DNA of 64,000 nucleotides from Azorinus chamasolen (taxonomy: Eukaryota; Mollusca; Bivalvia; Cardiida; Solecurtidae), in NCBI GenBank assembly GCA_963576725.1, contig OY755239.1:56773953-56837952 (forward strand), given 5' to 3'. Numbering within the stretch: the stretch's first letter is position 1; every line of letters begins with the position of its first letter. Below, piece after piece: positions 58,901 through 61,870 of the stretch. Both the position numbers and the translations under genes were made by a program. The notes under the pieces are model-generated. The model did no database searches and was not told the origin of the DNA. It saw nothing but the letters and a program-made list of their open reading frames with translations.

Positions 58901-58996
58901 TAAAACAGATGTAAAGAGAAAATATATTGTATAATCATAAATTGCACTTACCATCTGCAGCCATACATTTGTTTTCATAATTTGGTTTTTCTCGTC
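37494..58996 (-). CDS. Nicotinic acetylcholine receptor subunit, non-alpha (beta-like), 5' incomplete
   Basis: A subunit of a pentameric acetylcholine-gated cation channel of the plasma membrane. Join (minus strand): 58952-58996, 52405-52514, 49593-49707, 44875-45792, 37494-37676; 456 codons plus stop. In order: the start of the conserved VNEKNQ-type 45-bp exon, the WTDYQLTW loop, WTPDI (loop A), a 13-residue Cys-loop (SSCTIDVQ + YFPFDEQRC), SWTFS (loop B), M1 after LRRKTLFYT, M2 with GEK at its inner end, M3, a cytoplasmic loop of about 120 residues, the amphipathic helix, M4 and a short tail. GEK and Glu at -1' indicate cation selectivity. The paired Cys of alpha subunits is absent from loop C, so it cannot supply the principal binding face. 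Lys at 20' and SKILPP match vertebrate beta2/beta4. The signal peptide and about 50-70 N-terminal residues are missing. The exact subunit name is uncertain. Confidence 0.93.
37692..37888. mobile_element. P MITE beside the acceptor of the last nAChR exon
   Basis: The ends are AGTAGAACCTGATTTAAGCG and GGCCGCTTAAGACTACTTAA. The hairpin arm is TGCAGGTCAAAAGTAAT and the apex GCTATAGGAGC. Confidence 0.75.
38028..38085. repeat. M2-type hairpin
   Basis: ATTTTGGATCCAGATGAATA with CGGCGTCTCATCAGGATTCA and AACTGTTTTAC. The apex is partly lost. Confidence 0.55.
38186..38944. repeat. Dispersed repeat K, copy 2
   Basis: It opens with the hairpin GGGCTGCGAAAGCAGCCC and shares most of its length with copy 1 at 15804 up to CTTCTATCCTGCTTAAA. 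The tRNA-like segment of copy 1 is absent here: TCTGCCATGACCCATGACCC directly precedes CTTAGTTTACGTGC. Confidence 0.7.
39436..39629. mobile_element. H1 hairpin MITE, best copy
   Basis: The outer ends are CAGAGCTCCAGATAAGATGC and (reverse-complemented) CAGAGGTACAGATAATGGTG. The hairpin of about 100 bp is nearly perfect: CCAAACCCTATACTGTGACC, apex GTTTCTTCGAGACGATTC, then AGAGTGGTCACAGTAAAGGG. Confidence 0.85.
39637..39850. mobile_element. P MITE next to H1
   Basis: The ends are TACAGTAAACCCCTCTAAAC and GTTTAGAGGGGGGTTACTGT. The hairpin arm is GCCATGCAGAAAGCTTC and the apex is partly duplicated (TAGAGGTTCTAGGAG). Confidence 0.85.
40074..40138. repeat. (ATC)n-rich microsatellite
   Basis: Repeated CATCATCAC and ATCATCATC words with interruptions. 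Confidence 0.8.
40340..40400. repeat. M2-type hairpin
   Basis: AGTTTTGATCCAGATGAGAC with GGAGTCTGATTAGGATTCAA. Confidence 0.5.
40466..40684 (+). mobile_element. M3 MITE, full length
   Basis: TTAACCCATTACCTCATAGG to ATGAGGGAATGGCTTAA. The hairpin arms are AACCATTGTGATAAATAGAG and the apex TTGCCACAGAGGACCAA is mutated. Confidence 0.85.
40685..41654. other. Intronic stretch with one M2-like hairpin
   Basis: Inside the last intron of the receptor gene. At about 41036-41105 there is a degenerate M2 hairpin (GCAGATAGTTTGGACCCAGA / TTTCACCAGGTTCAAAACTA). Otherwise nothing is recognised. Confidence 0.4.
41655..41880 (-). mobile_element. M3 MITE, reverse orientation
   Basis: GTCAACCCATTCTCTCATAT to TTTAGGAGGGAATTTGG. 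The hairpin GCATTTGCTCCATATGAGC is intact. Confidence 0.8.
42120..42222 (-). mobile_element. M1 MITE, right part
   Basis: ACCCTGATTAGAGAACTACT, GTCGTCTGATCTGGATCTAC and the right end GAAGGAAATGGTTAA. Confidence 0.55.
42332..42545. mobile_element. H1 hairpin MITE with altered apex
   Basis: CCAAACCCTATGTTGTGACC and its partner GGTCATAACATAGGGTTTGG. The apex has been replaced by a CTCTTCTCTTCTC run. The outer flank TTTACGCATCTTATCTGGAC is typical. Confidence 0.75.
42709..42865. mobile_element. P MITE, left part and hairpin
   Basis: CTGTAACACCCCTCTAATGC with the hairpin AAGTAATGCAGAATATTCCT. The right end is lost. Confidence 0.55.
43148..43369 (-). mobile_element. M3 MITE, reverse orientation, apex deleted
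   Basis: TTATCCCATTCCCTCATATT to GTATAAGGAAATGGGTTAA. AGCATTTGCTCCTATTTATC shows the loss of one side of the hairpin apex. Confidence 0.8.
43810..44123 (-). mobile_element. M4 MITE with its end triplicated
   Basis: The terminal block of about 85 bp (TAACCCTTACAATGCTGAAT, TTCAAATGGATCATTCCAAA, ACAGGTCGAGG) occurs about two and a half times in tandem from 43810. The hairpin (AACTCTGATGAGAAGGTTCC / AACCCTTTCATCTGGGT) and the far end CGAATTGTAAGGGTTAG follow. Confidence 0.8.
44124..44550. other. Intronic stretch with CGTACG-type words
   Basis: GGCTATCGTACGGCATAAAG, GTCGCATGCGAGACCCTACG and similar words recall the segments at 2825 and 62040. No gene or clean repeat was found. Confidence 0.35.
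44551..44708 (-). mobile_element. M3 MITE, internally deleted
   Basis: TTAACCCTTTCCCTCATACA to GGCACGGGGTGGGTTAA. The hairpin is reduced to one arm (GATCTATTTATCACAAAA). Confidence 0.7.
44875..45792 (-). CDS. nAChR large exon (Cys-loop to amphipathic helix)
   Basis: 918 bp, 306 codons. The acceptor ...TTCATTGCAG precedes TATTTTCCATTT and the donor is ACA|GTAAGT. It begins with YFPFDEQRCDMKFGSWTFS, so it completes the Cys-loop and loop B. An N-F-T glycosylation site follows in QLNFTFYMNM. Loop C (SPAEIQRIAHPSTGETKT) lacks vicinal cysteines. M1 follows LRRKTLFYTVNL. M2 runs from GEKITLCISILLALVVFLLL with Lys at 20' (ISKILPP). M3 is AKYLLFTFIMNIAAISLTVI. After RTPRTHQMPYWVR comes the cytoplasmic loop, ending in EIIKAAEALRFISRHLKNED. 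The open frame runs past the donor into the intron; that extension is not coding. Confidence 0.95.
45839..46046 (-). mobile_element. M3 MITE 46 bp upstream of an nAChR acceptor
   Basis: TTAACCCATTCTCTCCAAAT at the left. The hairpin GCATTTGCTCCATAGGAGC and TTTTCGGTACATTAATCC are present; the right terminus is decayed. Similar 22-bp words flank it (CATGACCTTGTGAATATTC before, CACGACCTTGTGCATATGC after). Confidence 0.75.
46050..46452 (-). mobile_element. Two M1 MITE copies in series
   Basis: The first (to about 46214) has AGATCCCGATTAAAAGCACC / GAACCGTCTGAACTTGG. The second (46212-46452) runs from TTATCCCTTTACTCCATGAA to TATGGAGTAAATGGTTAT with the hairpin ATACTGTACGAGGAGTCGTC. They share one boundary tetranucleotide. 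Confidence 0.65.
46842..46909. repeat. (AAT)n microsatellite
   Basis: About 22 uninterrupted AAT units. The poly-Asn open frame here is an artefact. Confidence 0.97.
47120..47320. mobile_element. P MITE, full length
   Basis: The ends are TACAGTAAACCCCTTCTAAA and CGTTTAGAGTGGTTTTACTG. The hairpin arm is GGTGAAAGTCATCCAGAAAA and the apex CACATCTAGGAGC. Confidence 0.8.
47476..47539. repeat. M2-type hairpin, clean
   Basis: ACTTGGATCCAGATGAGATG, centre CCGAGTAACTCGG, then CATCTCATCAAGATCCAAGC. Confidence 0.75.
47705..47954 (-). mobile_element. M1-like MITE, first of an abutting pair
   Basis: TTAACCCTTTCCCTGATCTG to ATGAGGGAAAGGGTTAA. The hairpin is GACGGCTCCTCTAGGAGCCGTC. The interior is CAAATTTCAATACCTACTGA. 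It shares the TTAA at 47951-47954 with the next copy. Confidence 0.88.
47951..48189 (-). mobile_element. M1-like MITE, second of an abutting pair
   Basis: TTAACCCTTTCCAGGTCCTA to ATGAAGTAAAGGGTTAA. The hairpin is GACGGCTCCTACAGGAGCCATC. Same interior subtype and orientation as its neighbour. Confidence 0.88.
48316..48523 (+). mobile_element. M2 MITE, complete with TTAA ends
   Basis: TTAACCCTTTACTCGCTGTA to ACGGGATAAGGGTTAA. The hairpin TTGAATCCAGATGAGACGCC with apex GAGCAAACCGGCG sits near the left end, and an AT-rich tail follows. This copy shows that M2 uses the same TTAA + CCCTT termini class as M1. Confidence 0.85.
48524..49027. other. Intronic stretch, nothing clear
   Basis: A degenerate half of an M2 hairpin (CGGTTTGGATCCAGATGATG) lies near 48640-48690. 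Otherwise AT-rich intron. Confidence 0.35.
49028..49284 (+). mobile_element. M1 MITE, full length with CRE palindrome
   Basis: TTAATCCTTTACTCCCTAAA to CAGGCAGGAAAGGGTAAA. The hairpin GACGGCTCCTATAGGAGCCGTC is perfect, and TGACGTCA is at 49238-49245. Confidence 0.88.
49315..49383. repeat. M2-type hairpin
   Basis: GCAAACAGCTTGGATCCAAA with GCGGAGTTAACTCGTCCTC and AGTTTCCAAGCTGCTGG. It is followed by M1-like debris up to about 49525. Confidence 0.6.
49593..49707 (-). CDS. nAChR 115-bp exon (loop E and first half of the Cys-loop)
   Basis: The acceptor TATCTTCAG precedes TGCTGACGG and the donor is CAG|GTAATC. The split codon AA|T gives Asn, then ADGNYEVSYRSNVIVYQDGR and VNWIPPAIYKSSCTIDVQ. ADGNYEV follows loop A, SNVIVYQDG lies in loop E, and the Cys of KSSC is the first Cys-loop cysteine. 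Phase 2 in, phase 0 out, matching both neighbours. Confidence 0.95.
49851..49912. repeat. M2-type hairpin
   Basis: AGTTTGGATACTGACGAGAC with CGGCGACTCATCTGGATCAA and AACTGCTTAC. Confidence 0.55.
50116..50895. mobile_element. 780-bp non-autonomous element with GGTGTCCCAAAA ends
   Basis: The left end GGTGTCCCAAAATAAACGGA and the reverse-complemented right end GGTGTCCCAAAAAAATTGAA are inverted over about 30 bp. The right end finishes ...ACCCTGTA, giving CAGGGTGTCC next to TA as in mariner-type elements (inferred). Inside, an inverted pair (ACCCAAAACTCCGTTTTAAA / GTTAAAACAGATTTTAGGTG) spans about 50600-50760. No transposase frame. Confidence 0.65.
51000..51115. mobile_element. P MITE hairpin, degraded
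   Basis: AAATGCAGGGCGAATGTCAT with AAGCTTACGGAGACTTT and CTGAATTAAGCTATCACCTG. The ends were not found. Confidence 0.5.
51375..51469. mobile_element. M1 MITE, internally deleted to 95 bp
   Basis: TTAACTCTTTCCTCCATGAA joins directly to the right half of the hairpin (CATAGGAGCCGTCTTATC) and ends TATGGAGTAAAGGGTTAT. It abuts a J element. Confidence 0.75.
51470..51816 (+). mobile_element. J element
   Basis: TTAAAGAGGAAGTCACTGC to GTAGAGATTATCACTTTAA. Shared blocks with 9004: TTTGTTTTGTTCAATCATTATT, interrupted by small changes, and GTTTACGAAACTAAAACGC. It is shorter by about 150 bp. Confidence 0.7.
52035..52130 (-). mobile_element. M3 MITE, truncated
   Basis: TTAACTCATTCCCTCCTACT and TTCGAAACCATCGTGATAAG, then an AT-rich replacement of the hairpin. 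Confidence 0.6.
52405..52514 (-). CDS. nAChR 110-bp exon (loop D and loop A region)
   Basis: The acceptor GTTTGTTTTAG precedes TACTGGACG and the donor is AACAA|GTAAGT. It encodes YWTDYQLTWDPKEYGNIQAL then RIRPEKAWTPDIVLFN and two bases of the next codon. WTDYQLTW contains the loop D tryptophan. In loop A (WTPDIVLFN) the position that is Tyr in alpha subunits is Phe, fitting a non-alpha chain. A TTAA MITE starts 20 bp upstream of the acceptor. Confidence 0.95.
52535..52615 (+). mobile_element. M1 MITE, truncated, abutting an nAChR acceptor
   Basis: TTAACCCTTTCCCCCATATA, TAGACCCAGATCAGACGG and CCCCTATAGGCCCC, then it breaks. Confidence 0.7.
52622..52775. mobile_element. H1 hairpin MITE, degraded
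   Basis: GACCAAACCCTCGATCATTC, TTTAGAATCGTCTC and the right flank AATTTGGTAGAGAAATAAG. Confidence 0.55.
52776..53228. other. Intronic stretch, nothing recognised
   Basis: No repeat structure or exon was found in either strand. Confidence 0.4.
53229..53424. mobile_element. MITE with CACAGGTGCCAGGCG ends
   Basis: The left end GCACAGGTGTCAGGCGCGTG and the reverse-complemented right end CCACAGGTGCCAGGCGAATG are inverted. The interior hairpin is GACAGAAAAAAAGTTTTGAA / TTCAAAACCTTTTTTCTG. A relative is at 60487. Confidence 0.7.
53560..53615. repeat. M2-type hairpin
   Basis: AGGTTTGATTCTGCTCAGAGG with TCGAGTTACTTGGCCTCTC and ATCTGGATCAAAACTATTTG. Confidence 0.5.
53724..53956 (+). mobile_element. 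TTAA MITE with an M4-like hairpin
   Basis: TTAACCCATTTGTGTCCAGT at the left and GAATAAGTAGGTTAA at the right. The hairpin GAGGGCTCCTGAAGGAGCCCTC has outer arms TGTAGACCCAGATCA and TGATCAGGATCTGCAC. A third terminus type carries the same hairpin; a relic with the same left end is near 15650. Confidence 0.7.
54190..54397. mobile_element. P MITE, full length, clean
   Basis: The ends are TACAGTAAAACCTCTCAATA and TATAGATAGGTTTTACTGTA. The almost perfect hairpin is GTGAAAGTAAAACAGAACGC with apex TCCTATAGGA. Confidence 0.9.
54590..54665. mobile_element. M1 hairpin, degraded
   Basis: GAGTAGGTCCCAATCAGACGG, apex ATCCTGTGGAGCAG and GTCTGATCAAGGTCTGCTC. Confidence 0.5.
54666..55507. other. Intronic stretch with minor M1 debris
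   Basis: Two M1-like remnants occur (about 55260-55360 and 55410-55475: GCAGACCCAGACATGTCAGC and GATCGGTCTGGGTCTAC). The open frame at 55095 shows no domain. Confidence 0.35.
55508..55719 (+). mobile_element. Chimeric MITE: M3 body with M1-type right end
   Basis: The left half and hairpin are M3 (CCATAGGCTATTTTTAGATC, GCATTTGCTCCTTTAGGAGC). The last 25 bp read GCGTATTTATGGAGGAAGGG then TTAA, the M1 end; the M3 end should be AATATGAGGGAATGGGTTAA. The left terminus CCCCTTCCTCCATAGG is also shifted toward M1. Confidence 0.75.
55855..56067 (+). mobile_element. M4 MITE
   Basis: TTAACACTTACAGTGCGGG to AGCGTTGTAAGGTTTAA. The hairpin GAGGGTTCCTAGAGCAATCC has outer arms GAAGATCCATATGA and CACCAGGGTCTGCACTG. 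Confidence 0.85.
56068..56345. repeat. Degenerate tandem repeat, about 3 units
   Basis: Words such as TTGTAAAGGACGTTTTGTC, ACTATGTTATAGATGAAA and ATAGGTGAAACTATTTAG recur every 80-100 bp with many changes. Confidence 0.5.
56495..56778. mobile_element. M2 MITE, decayed left end
   Basis: The hairpin TTGCATCCAGACGATTCGCC / GGTGTCTCATCAGGACCCAA and the right end GCATGGAAAAGGGTTAA. The left end is uncertain. Confidence 0.55.
56812..57028 (+). mobile_element. M2 MITE, TTAA ends
   Basis: TTAACCCTTTCAGTGACAGC to GCATTGATGGGGTTAA. The hairpin is TTTGGATCCTAATAAGATGC / GGTGTCTCATCTGGATC. Confidence 0.75.
57029..58156. other. Intronic stretch with scattered M2 debris
   Basis: Degenerate M2 traces lie near 57345-57490 and 57740-57800. 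No exon of the receptor or of another gene was recognised. Confidence 0.35.
58157..58362 (+). mobile_element. M1 MITE with hairpin arm replaced by an AT run
   Basis: TTAACTCTTTATTCAATATA, GACCCTGATCAGACGGCTCC, then TGTAGGAGTGC and an (AT)n run instead of the right arm. Confidence 0.65.
58483..58755. mobile_element. P-like element with TTGAACTTCGATATCTCGA ends
   Basis: TACAGTTGAACTTCGATATC occurs at 58483 and TACAGTTCAACTTCGATATC near 58730 in the same orientation. The P-type hairpin remnant (TTAATGCAGGTCTAAAGTAG / GACATGCATTAAGCTGTCAC) lies between them. Confidence 0.55.
58952..58996 (-). CDS. nAChR 45-bp exon
   Basis: The acceptor TTTTCAG precedes GACGAGAAA and the donor is CAGATG|GTAAGT. 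It encodes DEKNQIMKTNVWLQM. The small exon ending in NVWL-x-x is a hallmark of nicotinic receptor genes. Phase 0 at both ends. Upstream exons were not found up to 64000; a MITE begins about 29 bp upstream. Confidence 0.93.
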
Positions 58997-59025
58997 CTGA
59001 AAAGAAAAATAGCATTGTCAGAAAA

Positions 59026-59449
59026 CGTAACCCGTACAATGCGAGAGACGAGTCACTAATGTCCTTTGCAAACAGTGCAGACCCAGATGAGAGGGTTCCT
59101 AGAGAATCCCTCTCATCAGTGTCTGCACTGTTTGTCATGCTACACTTTTCTTTAGAAAAATCACTAAATATTCACAATAAAAGTACAAAAATGAGTCATG
59201 CAGAAAACACCACATACAGAACAAACAGCCGCCCGAACAGCAACACAAGGAAACAGCAAATGCACATAACCATAAAAACATCAACAGACGCACAAAGACA
59301 AAACAAACATACAATAGGGGGAAGATGGAAGTACCGCCTTCGAACGGTCAGTGACAAAAGTCACTGGGGGGGGGGGGGTTAAACCGGTTTGACCTGTTTG
59401 AATTTTGAAATAGTCCATTTGAAAACTCATCATTGTAAGAGGTGATTTA
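59026..59449 (+). mobile_element. M4 MITE carrying an internal insertion
   Basis: GTAACCCGTACAATGCGAGA, hairpin GAGGGTTCCTAGAGAATCCC with outer arms GCAGACCCAGATGA and TCATCAGTGTCTGCACTG, then M4 sequence to about 59174. A foreign block of about 210 bp follows. M4 resumes with GACCTGTTTGAATTTTGAAA and ends CATTGTAAGAGG. Confidence 0.75.
59175..59385. repeat. Foreign block inside M4
   Basis: Purine-rich on this strand, with AGGGGGAAGATGGAAGTACC, then GTGACAAAAGTCAC and a run of G. It is absent from the M4 copies at 33331 and 55855. It may be the 3' end of a retroelement; not identified. Confidence 0.5.
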
Positions 59450-59572
59450 ATGCTCGAACTGGCTATGAACTAAAATGCCCTTTGGAGACAATGATAAATC
59501 TCCTCATGCTGCAAACAAAATGAATTCTGCCACAACACTGATCTGGTGCAGTTTGACATATCACCCTTTCGT

Positions 59573-59822
59573 TTAACCCTTTCCCTTATGTAAGCGCATT
59601 TTTGACGCATTTGCAAACAGAGTAGACCCAGATCAGACGGCTCCTATAGGAGCCGTCTGATCAGGGTCTGCTCTGTTTGCTTATGTTATAATATAGATCT
59701 GATTCTACAGCTTCTGCCTGACCCAAAATGTCCTGTGTTCATATGTGATTATAAAGAATAATCTTATTAATATGCATGACGTCATTATTTCCTAAATGAA
59801 TATTCATCAGGGAAAGGTTTAT
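59573..59822 (+). mobile_element. M1 MITE, full length with CRE palindrome
   Basis: TTAACCCTTTCCCTTATGTA to CATCAGGGAAAGGTTTA. The hairpin GACGGCTCCTATAGGAGCCGTC is perfect and TGACGTCA is at 59777-59784. Confidence 0.9.
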
Positions 59823-59842
59823 GTATTTTAGATACTATTGAC

Positions 59843-59905
59843 CGATGGTCTTACAGCTTGGATCCTGATTAGACACCGAGTTACTCGGCATCTTATCTGG
59901 CTTCA
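59843..59905. repeat. M2-type hairpin
   Basis: AGCTTGGATCCTGATTAGAC with CCGAGTTACTCGG and CATCTTATCTGGCTTCAAAC. Confidence 0.6.
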
Positions 59906-60060
59906 AACTGTGCGAGACAGGTCGCACTTGGCATGTTAAGGGATAAAAGTGAGTTCGCTGAAATGCATCTCCTATGTAGAACAACTGACGTGTCCATTAA
60001 TTCTAATGTCTGAAGTTCGTTTCATCAAGATTTGAGATATGTTTTGTTAGTGGAACGAAG

Positions 60061-60273
60061 TTAACACATTCCCTCCTTGTGACGCATTTTGGCGCCTCTG
60101 TATAAGTCACATTTAGAAACCATTGTGATAAATAGGAGCAAATGCTCTTTTTATAACAATGGTTTCAAAAATACACACTTCTATTGTTTTCCTTTTCTCT
60201 AGTAAAGGTTCCTTTTCGGTAGATTAATTCAAAGAGATTGGGTCTAAAAGTTGTCCAGGAGAGAATGAGTTAA
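60061..60273 (-). mobile_element. M3 MITE, reverse orientation
   Basis: TTAACACATTCCCTCCTTGT to CAGGAGAGAATGAGTTAA. The hairpin has lost one inner arm (GATAAATAGGAGCAAATGC). Confidence 0.8.
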
Positions 60274-60385
60274 CACGCGTTTACCTACACTCTTTGAAAC
60301 AGAAGTAATTATTGCCTGCAAATATGGCGTCTGCTGTCATGACTGCAATGACGATTCTTTTATTGTTCTTTAAAACTGTTCCCAA

Positions 60386-60450
60386 TGTGTCAACCTGTTT
60401 GGTTCCTGGTGAGACGCCGAATAAGTCAGCATCTTGTCAGGATCAAAAGT
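60386..60450. repeat. M2-type hairpin
   Basis: CTGTTTGGTTCCTGGTGAGA with CGCCGAATAAGTCAGCATC and TTGTCAGGATCAAAAG. Confidence 0.55.
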
Positions 60451-60486
60451 ATTTTCACACGATTTCACAATATCACTATTAATCAT

Positions 60487-60660
60487 TTGAATGCGGAAAT
60501 ACGTTTAGACATCATACTTTGACAGAAAAAAATATTTTTCGACTAGTATAGTACTATACCCTACGAAAACAATCACTTTTTTCTGTCCAATTATGATGTC
60601 TAAACGTATTTGAAGATGTTTGCCAGTATTATTTATGAAATGGTCACGTGCCTGTTGATC
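60487..60660. mobile_element. Relative of the 53229 MITE
   Basis: ACGTTTAGACATCATACTTT and AATTATGATGTCTAAACGTA are inverted around GACAGAAAAAAATATTTTT / CACTTTTTTCTGTC. The right end CACGTGCCTG corresponds to that of the first copy. Confidence 0.65.
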
Positions 60661-60846
60661 AGACGGGTAGCAAATGTTACCTTTTCATATTGTATGAACT
60701 CTACCAATAGACAATGGCGGATTATTCCACTTTGAAATTTCGGTGTTGTAACATGTAAAGGGTTGCGACTTGTGGTGGAATATAATTGGATATTGATTCG
60801 TATATGGTTTATACGGATCATTCTATGATGTAAAGCAAAACTCTAC

Positions 60847-61064
60847 TTAACCCTTTCCCTCATAAGCTATTTTTATACCCAAACTCGTTGAATAAATCTA
60901 CCGAAAAGGAACATTTACTAAAGAGCAGGAAACTTGTAGAATTGAACAGTTTTGAAACCATTGTGGAAAATAGAGCAAAAATTAATGCTCTACTTATTAC
61001 AATGATTTCAAAAAAATACTTTTACAGATGAATCAAAAGGCGTCAATATGAGGGAATGGGTTAA
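60847..61064 (+). mobile_element. M3 MITE abutting an M1-like copy
   Basis: TTAACCCTTTCCCTCATAAG to ATGAGGGAATGGGTTAA. The hairpin apex is degenerate (GAGCAAAAATTAATGCTC). The terminal TTAA at 61061-61064 also begins the next element. Confidence 0.85.
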
Positions 61065-61181
61065 CCATTTTCCTGTTTTATGTTTATTCCAAATTTCAAT
61101 ACCTACTGAATAGTCATGGACAAAATAGTCAAAATGAAGTACGGAATGTGGAACATTGTAGCCATTTTAGAAATTAAGCCA
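61061..61181 (-). mobile_element. M1-like MITE, left part
   Basis: TTAACCATTTTCCTGTTTTA and CCAAATTTCAATACCTACTG, the subtype of 25975 and 47705. It stops before the hairpin. Confidence 0.7.
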
Positions 61182-61467
61182 TGAAAAATGATGACTGGCG
61201 GCATATCTATGATACAATCACTGGTCTATCTGAACACTGGTTACAAACGCAGACAACCGAGTGCACCTGTACTCGTGGTATGCTTTATTATTTCATGTAA
61301 GAAGTAATTATATGTATGTTTAGGTTCATAGTGATGCACGGTCCTTAAGTTCTTAGGACATGAACTAAGAAGTGTCCTAGGGTACAGAATCACAAGACAT
61401 CAAACCATCATAAAGAACAACAATGGTACATGTATATCGAGGGGTTAGTGCAAACCGATTACAAAAG

Positions 61468-61870
61468 TTTAACCTTTTACTCGATGAATATTCATGTAGA
61501 AAATACTGGACTCATACCTAATAATTTGATGGATTGCTATATTGGCGTGTAAACACACGATAGTTTGGCCATTGCAGAGAGTATGGCGCTAAATCTATAC
61601 TACAGTATAACCTCTCTTAACCGGAATTCTAGTAGATAAGAATTTAGATACTTTTAGGCAGGTGGCTGCTTAAAGCAGAGTGAAAGTCATGCAGAAAGCT
61701 CCTAGAGGAGCTTTCTGCATGACTTTCACCCTGCATTAAGCTGCCACCTGTCTCCAAGACCGATATTCATACTAAATTTAACGGCCGGTTAAGAGAGGTT
61801 TTACTGTATTTTTATAGGCAAACAAGGCATGCTCTGACCAGACGATTCCTCATGGACCTTAAACATTTCT
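61468..61870 (-). mobile_element. M1 MITE interrupted by a P MITE
   Basis: TTAACCTTTTACTCGATGAA, then P at 61601-61807, then AGGCAAACAAGGCATGCTCT and GACCAGACGATTCCTCATGG. The right terminus is lost. Confidence 0.65.
61601..61807. mobile_element. P MITE nested in M1
   Basis: The ends are TACAGTATAACCTCTCTTAA and TTAAGAGAGGTTTTACTGTA. The hairpin GTCATGCAGAAAGCTCCTAG is nearly perfect. Confidence 0.9.
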
